64,000 bases of DNA from positions 279,704 through 343,703 of the forward strand of contig JADGJP010000030.1 in NCBI GenBank assembly GCA_027603065.1. Reading direction: 5' to 3'. The notes under the pieces are model-generated. The model did not search any database, was not told the origin of the DNA, and saw only the letters and a program-made list of their open reading frames with translations. The stretch's first letter is position 1, and every line of letters begins with the position of its first letter. This document shows, in pieces, positions 45,994 through 54,067 of the stretch. A program made the translations under genes and the position numbers. Source of the stretch: Geranomyces variabilis. Lineage: Eukaryota; Chytridiomycota; Chytridiomycetes; Spizellomycetales; Powellomycetaceae.

Positions 45994-46438
45994 ATGAAGC
46001 TTAAAAAGGAAGACAGGTTATGCGAGGAACCCAGCAACGAAGATTCTTTAGCGGATAGTATGCAAAGACGGGAGGCCCCGCAAAGTTGCGGGGTGCGTCA
46101 GTCTCACTTCGCTTTTCTCAGAGCTGAAGGTCACGGAAGTTCTTGGCAACGCCGCCACGGCTACCAAGCAGCGCAACGAGAAGATCGCTGCGACCACCGC
46201 CACCGTCGTTTCTTGGGCCGTCGAAGAGATCAAGAAGCACATTGAAACTCAAGCGGATTTGACGCACAACTACGATATCGCAATTTCGCAACCCGACTCC
46301 GGACTGAATTGTTGCGAGCAGCGAGTCCGTGCAGAGCCGAGCCGTGTGCTTGGAGAGACAGGGTGGAAAGTCACCGACTTGAATGTTACGAAAGAGCATG
46401 CGGGTCCCAGACTATCCCACAGCAAGGGTTGGTCGTAG
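45994..46438 (+). CDS. Tandem-array small protein, copy 1 (C-terminally divergent)
   Basis: Two exons, about 126 residues, family not recognised. Exon 1 (45994-46057) encodes MKLKKEDRLCEEPSNEDSLAD and ends with a single A. The phase-1 intron (46058-46121) has AGTCTCAC 14 nt before its end. Exon 2 begins K-L-K-V, aligning with K-I-x-V in the other copies. It then has TKQRNEKIAA, NYDIAIS, SRVLGETGWKV and ends SKGWS. It keeps the Q-RN, Y-x-I and GWK positions but lacks the WP-x-EM motif, so its 3' part may have shifted frame. No downstream hairpin is visible. No signal peptide or membrane span. Confidence 0.6.
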
Positions 46439-46914
46439 CAGAATGGTCGCCTCCAAGCTGCTGACTGTTTTTTTTTAGTCCATGCCTGTTTGGAAAGGAC
46501 ACATTTTGTCTCCCCATCTATTGCACCACTGCTTCACCCACTGCTTCGCCTACGCGCTCGCCACGGTCAGGGCGCTCGAGACCTCTGGAGGAGGGCATGA
46601 CGGCGCCAATGGCCTTTTTTTCCGCATTTCCATGGTGCTCTGATTGATCGGCGGCGCCCAAAGATAGGTCTGCAAGTTTTAGCACTGAAGTAAGAATCCG
46701 TTTTTGGTCGGATCGAATGGTCGCGCTGGTTTTCCAACGGCTGCTACGCGGACCTCGCTTAACTGATCTTTCTCAAGCGGTGCCTGGGCCTTGGAACTTG
46801 TATCGAGTACCTGCACCGGTGCACACAAGTTGCAGGGCCTTGGCACCCCTTGGAGAAGCATGAATCTTATATGTTACGCTCAGTAGAGTGCGAAACAGTT
46901 GTAATGTCTCCTAG
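46439..46914. other. Interval between array copy 1 and the HNH gene
   Basis: No supported gene, although open frames exist on both strands (for example minus 46679-46861). The missing first exon of the HNH-like gene may lie here; I could not place it. Confidence 0.4.
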
Positions 46915-47630
46915 ATCGAGCAACGCGAAGGATTCACATGCCCGATCACAGGCGCAGCGTGCAAGCGCATTCACCCTGGTGCCCAAGTTGCGCACTGTGA
47001 AGTGGCTCACATTTTCCCCTTTGAGTTAGCTGCCTACGTAAGTTGCAAAGGTCCCAATTGCAACATTTAGGTATCCCATGTCTCCGCCCTCAAAGGAGAG
47101 CTCCTCGGCTTTCTTCTCAGATCACGCGCCTATCACGCCTGATTTACCCGCATGAAATCTTTCGCCTTTTGCGCGCAGGGGCAAACATCAATAGCCTTAG
47201 CAACGGCTTGCTTCTGAACGCGTGCGCTCACAAGGGCTCTTTTGGCGTGACGTGGTGGATCGAGCATCATGTAATTGTGCGCGTATGTATGTGTGTGTGT
47301 GTGTGTGTGTTTGTACCGATTGAGGAAAAGCTTGACATAATGGGTCTCTCGTGCTACAGGGAACCGAGTACCGCACCCAAAACCCAGACGGCCACGCGTA
47401 GGGGTTTTCCAGACCAAGCACTGCTAATATTCCGTGAGCCTGCGCCGGATCCAATGCTTGTCAATCTTAGCGCTTGTATGGGTCAAATACGGCTTGACCT
47501 AAAGAAGCTTGGACTGTGGGAGGCGGCCGGAGAGAGAGACGACTTGTTTGACGACGACGACCCACACTGGCAGCCAGAGCAACGCCCAGTCACGGACGAC
47601 CCGTTTGATATGCCGCCCCTCGTAATCTGA
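46915..47630 (+). CDS. HNH-nuclease-domain protein (5' end not found, possibly decayed)
   Basis: An exon starting after a TAG acceptor at 46912-46914 encodes REGFTCPITGAACKRIHP and EVAHIFPFELAAY. It joins (intron about 47038-47110) to ITRLSRLIYPHEIFRLLRAG and ANINSLSNGLLLNACAHKG. These form an HNH pattern: Cys pair region, A-H-I, N-G-L-L-L and a terminal H before FG. The tail has PAPDPMLVNLSACMGQIRLD and an acidic end DDPFDMPPLVI. An intron with a (GT)n tract follows EHH; after it the frame of GTEYRTQNPDG conflicts with that of the tail, suggesting a frameshift or a missed splice. Similar fungal HNH proteins are often uncharacterised or element-associated. It lies inside the small-protein array. 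Confidence 0.55.
47287..47310 (+). repeat. (GT)n microsatellite in an intron
   Basis: A TATGTATGTGTGTGTG-type repeat just after the inferred donor of the HNH-like gene, similar in placement to the GT tract in the calcipressin intron. Confidence 0.6.
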
Positions 47631-48482
47631 GGTCGTTGTTCAGACATGTGAGGGGCGTGGGTTTTGCTTGGTCAGGGTCTCGATGTGAAGCCAGGCGCAA
47701 AGCGTGGTTGAATGGATAGTATAACGTCGACCCATTCTATGAACTGATAAAGTCTCGTCGGGACAACTTTGTAATCGATTCTTATGGGGTTTGAGGGACT
47801 TCTTTCCAACGGCCAAGAAGAAAAGGGGAGCAAGCGGGCTGTCGACAAGCGCGGTGGCGGCTGGCGCGCAAGGGACACACCCAATGGACTTGTGTCCGAT
47901 TGTCAGTCATTCATGACTCATTGCCAGTTGAACAATAGGGGTTACCCGTAGTTCAGTTGCTAACGAATCATACCCGGGTGGCCCTCTCACATCCCCCTCA
48001 GATTCCGTTACAGAAGGTAAGGAATCTCCACGAGGAGGGTATCCAGTATGAATCGAAACGTAGCTGTCGGCGGCAAAGAGCGTCGGCCGTATCACTATTG
48101 TCCAGATTCGACAGCCACAGCGTAACTCCGACACGTACGTAAGCCTGCGCCCAGCGGCCGCCATGCCGCCTGTCAAACTTCCACATCAACGAGATGGCAT
48201 CAGATAACCGCAGCCCCTTGGGCGTACAAGGCCATGCAGGACCGTGCGAGGCCATGCGGCGGCTATACCGAGAAATCCCCTGCCAAGATCGAGTGTAGTG
48301 ATATAGTCGCGAGTAGGGATACCTGGCATTGCACCAATGCACACGTGCGGTATTAACGGTGGCAGGCAAGCAGATCAGCCGGACCTTAGTAGGCGGTGTT
48401 GGCCAGGGCATTGCACCGCGGTTTCCTTCTATAAAAAGAGTCTGTTAGACGCCGCTTTTCTTCCAAGTGCTCGCGCCTGCCA
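47631..48482. other. Intergenic before array copy 2
   Basis: 852 bp without a supported gene. A minus-strand frame (47998-48411) lacks recognisable domains. A TATAAAAAG box at 48431-48439 lies about 50 bp before the copy 2 ATG. A TGACTCA (AP-1/Gcn4-type) site occurs near 47914. Confidence 0.5.
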
Positions 48483-48943
48483 ATGGATCCTACAGTGAAA
48501 AGTAAGTCACTCAGGCGTAGACCCAGTTTCGCCCGCGGCGGTCTCATTCGTCTCAATAAGAACTCGACGTCAGAGACTTGATGGACAAGGCTTAAGCTTT
48601 CGCTGTGGAACTAAACAAAACAGCCAGGACCGAGGCTGCCACGCTTTGCTCGCTGACCGCCGACCAGATCTGCAAACACATTTCCAGCAACAAAGTAGCC
48701 CGGACCTACAACATTGCGTTCACGCTGCCCCACTCGCACAAAGTATCCCGCGCTCGACTGGAGGAGGAGCTCAAGCGCGTGCTTCGCGAGGCGAGATGGG
48801 GGTTTACCAGAGCTGGAGTCTACGAAGCACCTACGCCACTGCATGACTATGAAGTCCCGAAGTTTCGATTCGACATCGCTATCTCGTGGCCGGACGAGAT
48901 GAATGACAAAGTCTCAGCGGAGATTGCAAACTCGTGGAAGTGA
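48483..48943 (+). pseudogene. Tandem-array small protein, copy 2 (one in-frame stop)
   Basis: Exon 1 (48483-48501) encodes MDPTVK plus one A. The phase-1 intron (48502-48560) has GGTCTCAT 13 nt from its end. Exon 2 reads KLDVRDLMDKA, then TAA, then continues in the same frame AFAVELNKTARTEAATL, HISSNKVARTYNIAF, LEEELKRVLREARWG, AISWPDEMNDKV. Over the first 52 positions it aligns without gaps to copy 6, and the TAA falls where copy 6 has Leu, so a single base change explains the stop. An alternative acceptor (AAG at 48596) would remove the stop in frame and give a protein of about 121 residues. Status is therefore pseudogene or isoform-rescued gene. Confidence 0.6.
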
Positions 48944-49004
48944 ATTTTGTGCAAAGTGGTGGAAAGATTGACCAGTAGGAAGTTTCGGAACCCCGCTTTG
49001 AGTC

Positions 49005-49025
49005 CGCCGAGTCTGTTTTGCGGCG
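49005..49025 (+). repeat. Conserved hairpin after array copy 2
   Basis: CGCCG, 11-nt loop, CGGCG: a perfect 5-bp stem 62 nt after the copy 2 stop, in the context GTC-CGCCG-A. The same geometry recurs after other copies. Confidence 0.75.
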
Positions 49026-49378
49026 TGGAAAAAGTAAAAATCCCTTTCATATGAATAGCCGTTGTGTCGTGAATGTATATCATGAAAAAGTGTTTGAATG
49101 TCACCTCCCACAATTCTCGATAGCAAGGTGGTTTCACTGACTGTCTTGATTTCCGCTCATACCTTCGATTCGTTTTGCAAGACATCAGGCAGCCAGCACG
49201 CCTGGCGACTTCCGTACGTAGCCAGAGATTGACAGCCCGCCCCATTTTCCCTCGAGAATAAGTTGAGTACTTACGATCAACAAAAACCGGTATGCGAGTA
49301 GACTGCAAAAGCTTGCGAATGTTTGTCCGCACGGCTGTCAACCTGGTTGTCCATGCGGTCTCGACATCCGTGTCACAG

Positions 49379-49565
49379 AAATGTTCGACAAGGTTTACGC
49401 TGCGACAGCTACCTGGGTTGCCCACATATGCGCGGCGATGGCCAGCGACATTTGCGAGGACATATCAAGAGTCACTTTGAGCGAACGCTGCACCATCGAA
49501 ACTTGAAGCCACTCAGTGTAATTCAGGCAGAGCTTCGACAGCTGAGAATTACTATCCAAGTGTGA
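49379..49565 (+). pseudogene. Tandem-array small protein, copy 3 (decayed)
   Basis: An acceptor at 49377-49378, with GGTCTCGA 14 nt upstream, opens exon 2 as K-MFDKVYAATATWVAH, IRVTL-like SRVTLSERCTIET, then TGA at 49504. About 10 nt on, the frame shifts and KPLSVIQAELRQL matches the helix before AGWK in copy 6 (RVIEAEIRRVL). The AGWK and WP-EM parts are missing, and no exon 1 ATG is found. This is a truncated, frameshifted relative. Confidence 0.65.
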
Positions 49566-49590
49566 ATGAGTCACAAGTCAAGTCGTACCC

Positions 49591-49607
49591 ATGGTCTCAG
49601 ACGTTCG
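49591..49607 (+). promoter_or_regulatory. Shared upstream element of array copy 4
   Basis: ATGGTCTCAGACGTTCG ends 90 nt before the copy 4 ATG. A 15/17 match lies at almost the same distance before copy 5. Confidence 0.5.
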
Positions 49608-49697
49608 TCCAAGCCCTGTTCATGTCCAAGCGTTGTTGCCTGCCCCACCTTCCTCTCTAACGCACTTCAATTTTCCTCCCCACTCGCGATTGCGATC

Positions 49698-50182
49698 ATG
49701 GACGCTCTGACCGAACCATCCAACAACGAGGACCCTTTCGTCCAGAGTAATCTGTCAGCTCTCTTGATCTAATCATCCATCCACGTCGGTCTCACTCAAT
49801 TTTTCCAGAAATCAAGGTCGAAAACATGTTTGTCACGGCAATGGCCACTGTAGCACAGCGAAACAGAGAGGTCGCCATCAAGGCCGCTGTGGAGGCCGCC
49901 GCTCTCGTCGAAGATTGCTCGAAGGCTATCGATGCCATCTACAATCACATCTCGAACGACCCACTCAAGGACCGCTACTCCATTGATCTGGACGTGCCTT
50001 ACACCGTGAAACTGCAGAAAGAGGTCGAGCATCTGCTTTGTGATGCAGGTTGGAAATGGGCGAAAGTGCATGCGAGATCCGTCGATGGTAAAGTGAAGTG
50101 CAATGTAACGCTCAAGTGGCCAAAGGAAATGGCTGGACGCATCAGGAACGGGCTCAGCAGCGGCTGTTCCTCGATTCTCTAA
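49698..50182 (+). CDS. Tandem-array small protein, copy 4 (intact)
   Basis: A 140-residue protein in two exons. Exon 1 (49698-49746) encodes MDALTEPSNNEDPFVQ plus A. The phase-1 intron is 62 nt (49747-49808) with GGTCTCAC 13 nt from its end. Exon 2 starts KIKVENMFVTAM, then TVAQRNREVAIKAA, an Ala/Glu-rich helix, AIDAIYNHISND, RYSIDLDV, LQKEVEHLLCDAGWKW and NVTLKWPKEMAGRI. Predicted layout: long N-terminal helix, strand (Y-x-I), amphipathic helix ending in AGWK, strand pair with W-P-x-E-M, short helix. No signal peptide, membrane span or known catalytic motif. Likely a cytosolic or nuclear protein of a lineage-specific family. Confidence 0.75.
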
Positions 50183-50217
50183 GATATGGAGTGTTTTTAC
50201 AAGCAAATGCCATAGTC

Positions 50218-50238
50218 CGCCGAGTATGTGTGACGGCC
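50218..50238 (+). repeat. Conserved hairpin after array copy 4
   Basis: CGCCG, 11-nt loop, CGGCC: four of five stem pairs kept, 35 nt after the stop. Confidence 0.65.
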
Positions 50239-50287
50239 TGAGAATGTTATGGCTATTTTGAATGAAGAATCGAAATTAATCCTGCAG

Positions 50288-50304
50288 ATGGTCTCAAACG
50301 TTGG
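50288..50304 (+). promoter_or_regulatory. Shared upstream element of array copy 5
   Basis: ATGGTCTCAAACGTTGG ends 94 nt before the copy 5 ATG, matching the element before copy 4 at 15 of 17 positions. Confidence 0.5.
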
Positions 50305-50398
50305 GTCGCGAAGCGTGGATTCTTTTCCCTCACCCTCTCCTCCGCTCTTTCACCCCGCATCGCACTCTCCTCGTCCCAGGTACCTTTTCTCTTTGAAT

Positions 50399-50900
50399 AT
50401 GCACACTCTGAAGAGAGCGATGTCCAACAACCAGGTCCCTTTGGTTCAAAGTATGCCAGTGGAACCTTAAACCTTTTTTTGCGATGTGCCGCCTACGCCC
50501 TGGTCTCACATTCATTCACACCTCAGAAATTAATGTCGCCGACATGTTTGAGACAGTCCTCGCCGCAACTGCACAGCGAAACCAGGCAGCCACTGTAGAG
50601 GTGGCCAATATTTGTGCCTCTTTCGTCGACGCTGTTTATGACCAAATCTCAGCTGCCAAATTGGCCGACGTCTATGTCATCAAGAAAGATGTAGGGCAGA
50701 TCAAAAATACCCTTAACTTGGCTTTTCTACAGCAACAGATCCGGTGTGTGCTCCTAGCCGCGGGTTGGAAAGTGCTTTTATTGGAATTGGACGACGAAGA
50801 TGGCTTGGACCCGAATCACACCGTGCACGCGAGGCTCGAATGGCCGTCTGAGTTCAGCGTCCACGTTCACAGCGAAATCGACAACGCGCGCTATCCCTGA
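50399..50900 (+). CDS. Tandem-array small protein, copy 5 (intact)
   Basis: A 141-residue two-exon protein. Exon 1 (50399-50450) encodes MHTLKRAMSNNQVPLVQ plus A. The phase-1 intron is 76 nt (50451-50526) with GGTCTCAC 17 nt from its end. Exon 2 begins KINVADMFETVLAATAQRN and continues with an Ala/Val-rich helix, VYDQISAAKLADVYVIKK, LQQQIRCVLLAAGWKV, an acidic loop (DDEDGLD) and ARLEWPSEFSVHV, ending NARYP. It shares its promoter element with copy 4 and its C-terminal end with copy 6. Family unknown. Confidence 0.75.
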
Positions 50901-50925
50901 TTTGTCGCGAACACCTCCCGTGGTC

Positions 50926-50946
50926 CGCCGAGATAGTTCAGTTAGT
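50926..50946 (+). repeat. Half-decayed hairpin after array copy 5
   Basis: The GTC-CGCCG-AGATAGTTCAG half is present 26 nt after the stop, but the 3' arm reads TTAGT instead of CGGCG, so no stem can form. Confidence 0.5.
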
Positions 50947-51648
50947 GATGTTAAAATTGTTATCAGCTCCTCGTCGTCAATAAACTGGCAGAAATTTGGA
51001 ATGAGTCACAAGATGAGCACTTAGGGACATGCGCCTGTATTGCTGATTTCGCCCGCCCGGTCACTGCGCCGTACACAAGTAAGGCGATGAGAAGGCGGGG
51101 TCTGGTCAGTTGAATGACACGTATTGTTATTGCGTGGTGTATGATACCGTCAGCGCGCTGTCGGAAACGGCCCAGGTGGGCAAGGTGGCTTTATTTAACG
51201 TTCACATTTGGTTCAAGTTCCACCGATGTTCTGCCCCGTTCAGCTCCCTGACACTCACGGTCCTTACTCGAGACCCCGACAGTCCATCGTCCGGATGATA
51301 ACAAACAGAAAGACCATTGCAGCCCCATTCCTATCACGATACCACCAGTTCTTGCAGCTAGTGCACTTGTCAATAAAGCCGCTTCCGAGTTTCCGCCAAG
51401 TTTCCACAAAAGACACAAGCATGGGTCGAGAAAGCCCCTTGTCGCGCCATCCGCCTCCCGAAGATCGTTATGTTGCCCCTTCCATGCATTCAACCTTTCC
51501 ATGAACGGGTCTTCCAAAAAATGGGGGTCTTAAAAGCAGTGTGTCTCGCATCCAAGTCCTTCAACCGGCTCCAGAGGTACGTGAATCATCCCTTGACAGT
51601 CAGCGTCAATGTTTATCTGCAGTTTCCACACCCTTGGCGAGCCAAATA
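50947..51648. other. Intergenic before the first MITE
   Basis: About 700 bp without a supported gene. AATGAGTCACAAG at 51000-51012 repeats a string found at 49566-49578; it contains TGAGTCA. A tract near 51560 precedes the MITE. Confidence 0.45.
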
Positions 51649-51745
51649 CAGCAAGTGGACAAAAGTCGGAGACCCTCCTAAATTCACAGGCAGAGTGCAC
51701 CGCGCGGCGGCCGTGAGGGGGTCTCCGACGTTTGTCCACTGGCTG
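51649..51745. mobile_element. Mariner-type MITE, copy 1
   Basis: 97 bp bounded by TA on both sides (51647-51648 and 51746-51747). Its terminal inverted repeats are about 27 bp and start CAGC, followed by AGTGGACAAA and GTCGGAGACCC, with only a couple of mismatches. It has no coding capacity. CAG ends and TA target duplication fit Tc1/mariner-derived miniature elements. Confidence 0.8.
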
Positions 51746-51848
51746 TATGTAGTTTAAATAATCCAACGGAGCGCGATAAGGGCGATTGACATGCAGATTT
51801 GTTGATAGGATAAGCTTGCTCGCGACTGCGGTGATTCTCGTGCGATAA

Positions 51849-52472
51849 TCATACGGCCATCTTTGGTTTCGGTCGAGCGATGTTTTTGCCGAGGTTCTTG
51901 TAAGCGTACGTGTAGGCGTCGCGTGTGAACGAGTCGGGTTCTTTGGAATGCCGTGCGCTTGTCATGGCGATAATGTGGTACACCACCTTCTCATACATCT
52001 CATCAATGATAAAGGCCAAGTCCGCAATCAGTAAGAGGTCGTTAGAGTGTCGGCCGTGCATGTTCTCTGGCGGTAGTGCTTTGGCTCTGATCAAGTGATT
52101 TCGAAGTCGACCGTGAAGCGTTGTTTCATCTGCTACAACCAGTGGACAGAAGTCGGAGACCCCCCAAAAAATTTCACAGGAAGAGAGTGCAGTGCGTGGC
52201 GGCTGTGGGGCCCTCCGACTTTTGTTCCTTGGCTGTAGCTTTGGCGTATCCCGCTTTGCTTCTTGTGCTTTGTTTTTCTCGTTCCGTATGACTTTTGGAA
52301 GCGCGCCTTTCTCGACGTTAAAGCACCGCCGATACAGTTGCTCCTGAAGCAGAGACAGCCCCACAAGGGCCTTTTGCAGATGCGAGACCGACTCAACAGC
52401 CTTGCCATTGATGGGTTGCGTTGGATCGCCTTGATCCATCCCGCTTTCTCCGCCGTCGTCAGCTTCTTTCAA
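51849..52472 (-). CDS. Uncharacterised ORF carrying an in-frame MITE
   Basis: A minus-strand open frame of at least 207 codons; it is open upstream to about 52590, so its start is unknown. Left of the insertion it reads KALVGLSLLQEQLYRRCFN and EKGALPKVIRNEK. The MITE (52136-52235) then contributes 34 codons, and the frame resumes with ADETTLHGRLRNHLIRAK, NDLLLIADLAFIIDEMYEK and ends LGKNIARPKPKMAV. I recognise no family. The C-terminal part has the composition of a helical globular domain, but a real gene is not proven. An alternative reading puts the coding sequence of the upstream part in another frame. Confidence 0.4.
   Translation of the reverse strand: MKEADDGGESGMDQGDPTQPINGKAVESVSHLQKALVGLSLLQEQLYRRCFNVEKGALPKVIRNEKNKAQEAKRDTPKLQPRNKSRRAPQPPRTALSSCEIFWGVSDFCPLVVADETTLHGRLRNHLIRAKALPPENMHGRHSNDLLLIADLAFIIDEMYEKVVYHIIAMTSARHSKEPDSFTRDAYTYAYKNLGKNIARPKPKMAV
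52136..52235. mobile_element. Mariner-type MITE, copy 2
   Basis: 100 bp flanked by TA (52134-52135, 52236-52237). The left end is CAACCAGTGGACAGAAGTCG, and the right end inverted is CAGCCAAGGAACAAAAGTCG. The internal part matches copy 1 (GAGTGCA-x-GCG-GGCGGC). It lies 390 bp from copy 1 and is more diverged at its termini. Confidence 0.78.
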
Positions 52473-53520
52473 AATGACTGCGACAATGCTTCTTGCAGAA
52501 ACGCTATGATGGTCGTAACCTTCAGGGATTTGGTGATTTTTGTCGGTACAAAGTACAATTGTCCGATAAGCCCGTTCTGGAAAAGTTACATTAGATATTT
52601 ATCAATGCGATCATCATTGTCTCAAAAATGCGTACCTCGAATGGAGCTCCTTTCGGAACTTTGCTCCCTTGAAGTATGAGATCAACGGCTACTCGGGCTT
52701 CCGGGCAAAGCCCAGACAAATCCACATTCTCTTAAGACTCAGTGCCAGAGGAATGTGCCGTCCACAGTTGCAGCTGCAAAGGTGCCCAATGCGCCGATAC
52801 CATGCAGACCGCGAACATGACTGTTTCGGGGACAGAATTGTTATTTTGCGCTTCCGCGCTCTGCACGTCCTTTTGTTAAAGAAAGGCTTTGGCTGAGATT
52901 TGCCGAACCGTCGTCCGATGCCTCTCGGCGGTCAGCTTTTGAACGCATTCCTCCAAGAGCTTTGCGTTGCGATCCACCCAGGACCCTCCGGGAGCAGCGA
53001 TGGCGGCTTTTTAAGCAAACTTCTCTGCCAAATGGATCCCTTGGACGGACAGAAGGTCCTCTTGTCCTCGGTCTCTAAAAAGTCCAACGGCCGGCAGTGG
53101 ATCTTGTTAAAAAGAAGGAAATGAACTCAAGTGATCGCACGGGTATAGCCGCCACTGCCAGTCGCTTGTTTACAGTGATTTTCAAGTATTGTAGAACTCA
53201 AATCGTTGGACCGGTTGCTTGTACCTTGCCCGTTTTTGCCTCAGGCTCTGAAGTGCATATGTACCGAATAGGCTTGATCTTGATGCAGTTGGTTGCGACG
53301 TACAATGAATATACTGAGTAGGAGCGGTTAACCTCCAGTCCGCAGAGTTAATTTAACGGCGTGAAAGTGAGAAAATGACAGAACCATGCCCACGTGTCAG
53401 GTTTGTGTCCTGGTGTCGGTCTCACTCGTCTCGCTGGTTCTGCTTCAACAGTTGCTCTCCGCTGTTTTTGGCAGCGCTCATCGCCTGGTCTTCCATTTCC
53501 TCTGCATCATCTCGTCGACC
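52473..53520. other. Degenerate interval with a probable lost array copy
   Basis: No complete gene is supported. On the minus strand, strings such as GSWVDRNAKLLEECVQKLTA (about 52995-52936) and LILQGSKVPKGAPFE (about 52695-52640) look coding but are broken by stops. On the plus strand, DRTGIAATASRLFTVIF (about 53135-53185) vaguely resembles the N-terminal helix of the array family, and the array's hairpin follows at 53341. This may be a decayed seventh copy. Confidence 0.35.
53341..53361 (+). repeat. Array hairpin without an intact gene
   Basis: CGCAG, 11-nt loop, CGGCG: the same length and context (GTC before, TG after) as the other copies, with one mismatched stem position. Confidence 0.6.
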
Positions 53521-54026
53521 ATGAACGTCGCTAGCTCCGACAACCAGCAGTCAACCAGCCTGAATCCCGCCTGTTACGATCGCCTCGTTCAAAGTAAGCC
53601 AGCCAGCGCTGCGTCGAGCGTGACCCGTGGCCTTTCACGCCGGTCTGACCTTGCTTTTCAGAAATCAAAGCTACAGACATGATTGATAAGGTCCTCGCCC
53701 GTACCGCCGATCGCAACAGCAAAGCCGCTGCCAAAATCATAGAGTGTTGTTCGCATGTTATTGACGCCATCAACAATGAGATATCAAGCTCCAAAATAGC
53801 CCAGCGTTACACCATCAGCACATTTCTGCACGTCAAGGGACAAGCCTCCTTCCGCGTAATTGAAGCAGAAATCCGGCGTGTCCTTGAGGATGCGGGCTGG
53901 AAAGTTATCGAGGCGGTGGTTGAACCCCTAGCAAGCCTGCGACCGGGGTTCCGCGGCACGATCGAGTGGCCGAGTGAAATGACGGAGCTGGTCAACAAGG
54001 AAGTGAGGAAGGCGCTCTATCCCTGA
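53521..54026 (+). CDS. Tandem-array small protein, copy 6 (intact)
   Basis: A 145-residue two-exon protein. Exon 1 (53521-53593) encodes MNVASSDNQQSTSLNPACY, DRLVQ and one A. The phase-1 intron is 68 nt (53594-53661) with GGTCTGAC 12 nt from its end. Exon 2 starts KIKATDMIDKVLARTADRN and continues VIDAINNEISSSKIAQRYTI, RVIEAEIRRVLEDAGWKVIE and GTIEWPSEMTELV, ending RKALYP. It aligns gap-free with copy 2 through the first 52 residues of exon 2. It is the cleanest copy and a good reference for the family. Function unknown. Confidence 0.75.
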
Positions 54027-54046
54027 AGTGGTTTGCGACCTCAGTC

Positions 54047-54067
54047 CGCCGAATTAGTCCAACGGCG
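54047..54067 (+). repeat. Conserved hairpin after array copy 6
   Basis: CGCCG, 11-nt loop, CGGCG: a perfect stem 20 nt after the stop. Confidence 0.75.

Noticed and set aside
46679-46861. Minus-strand ORF beginning MLLQGVPRPCN
   Set aside because: Reads like a protein over about 55 residues, but has no domain, no splice partner and a competing open frame on the same strand.
47998-48411. 137-codon minus-strand ORF before array copy 2
   Set aside because: Composition (many Trp, Arg and Ser) and lack of any domain or splice support suggest chance openness in GC-rich DNA.
49005-54067. Array hairpins as rho-independent terminators or CRISPR repeats
   Set aside because: The genes are spliced eukaryotic genes, no T-run follows the stems, and the spacing is gene-sized rather than regular spacers.
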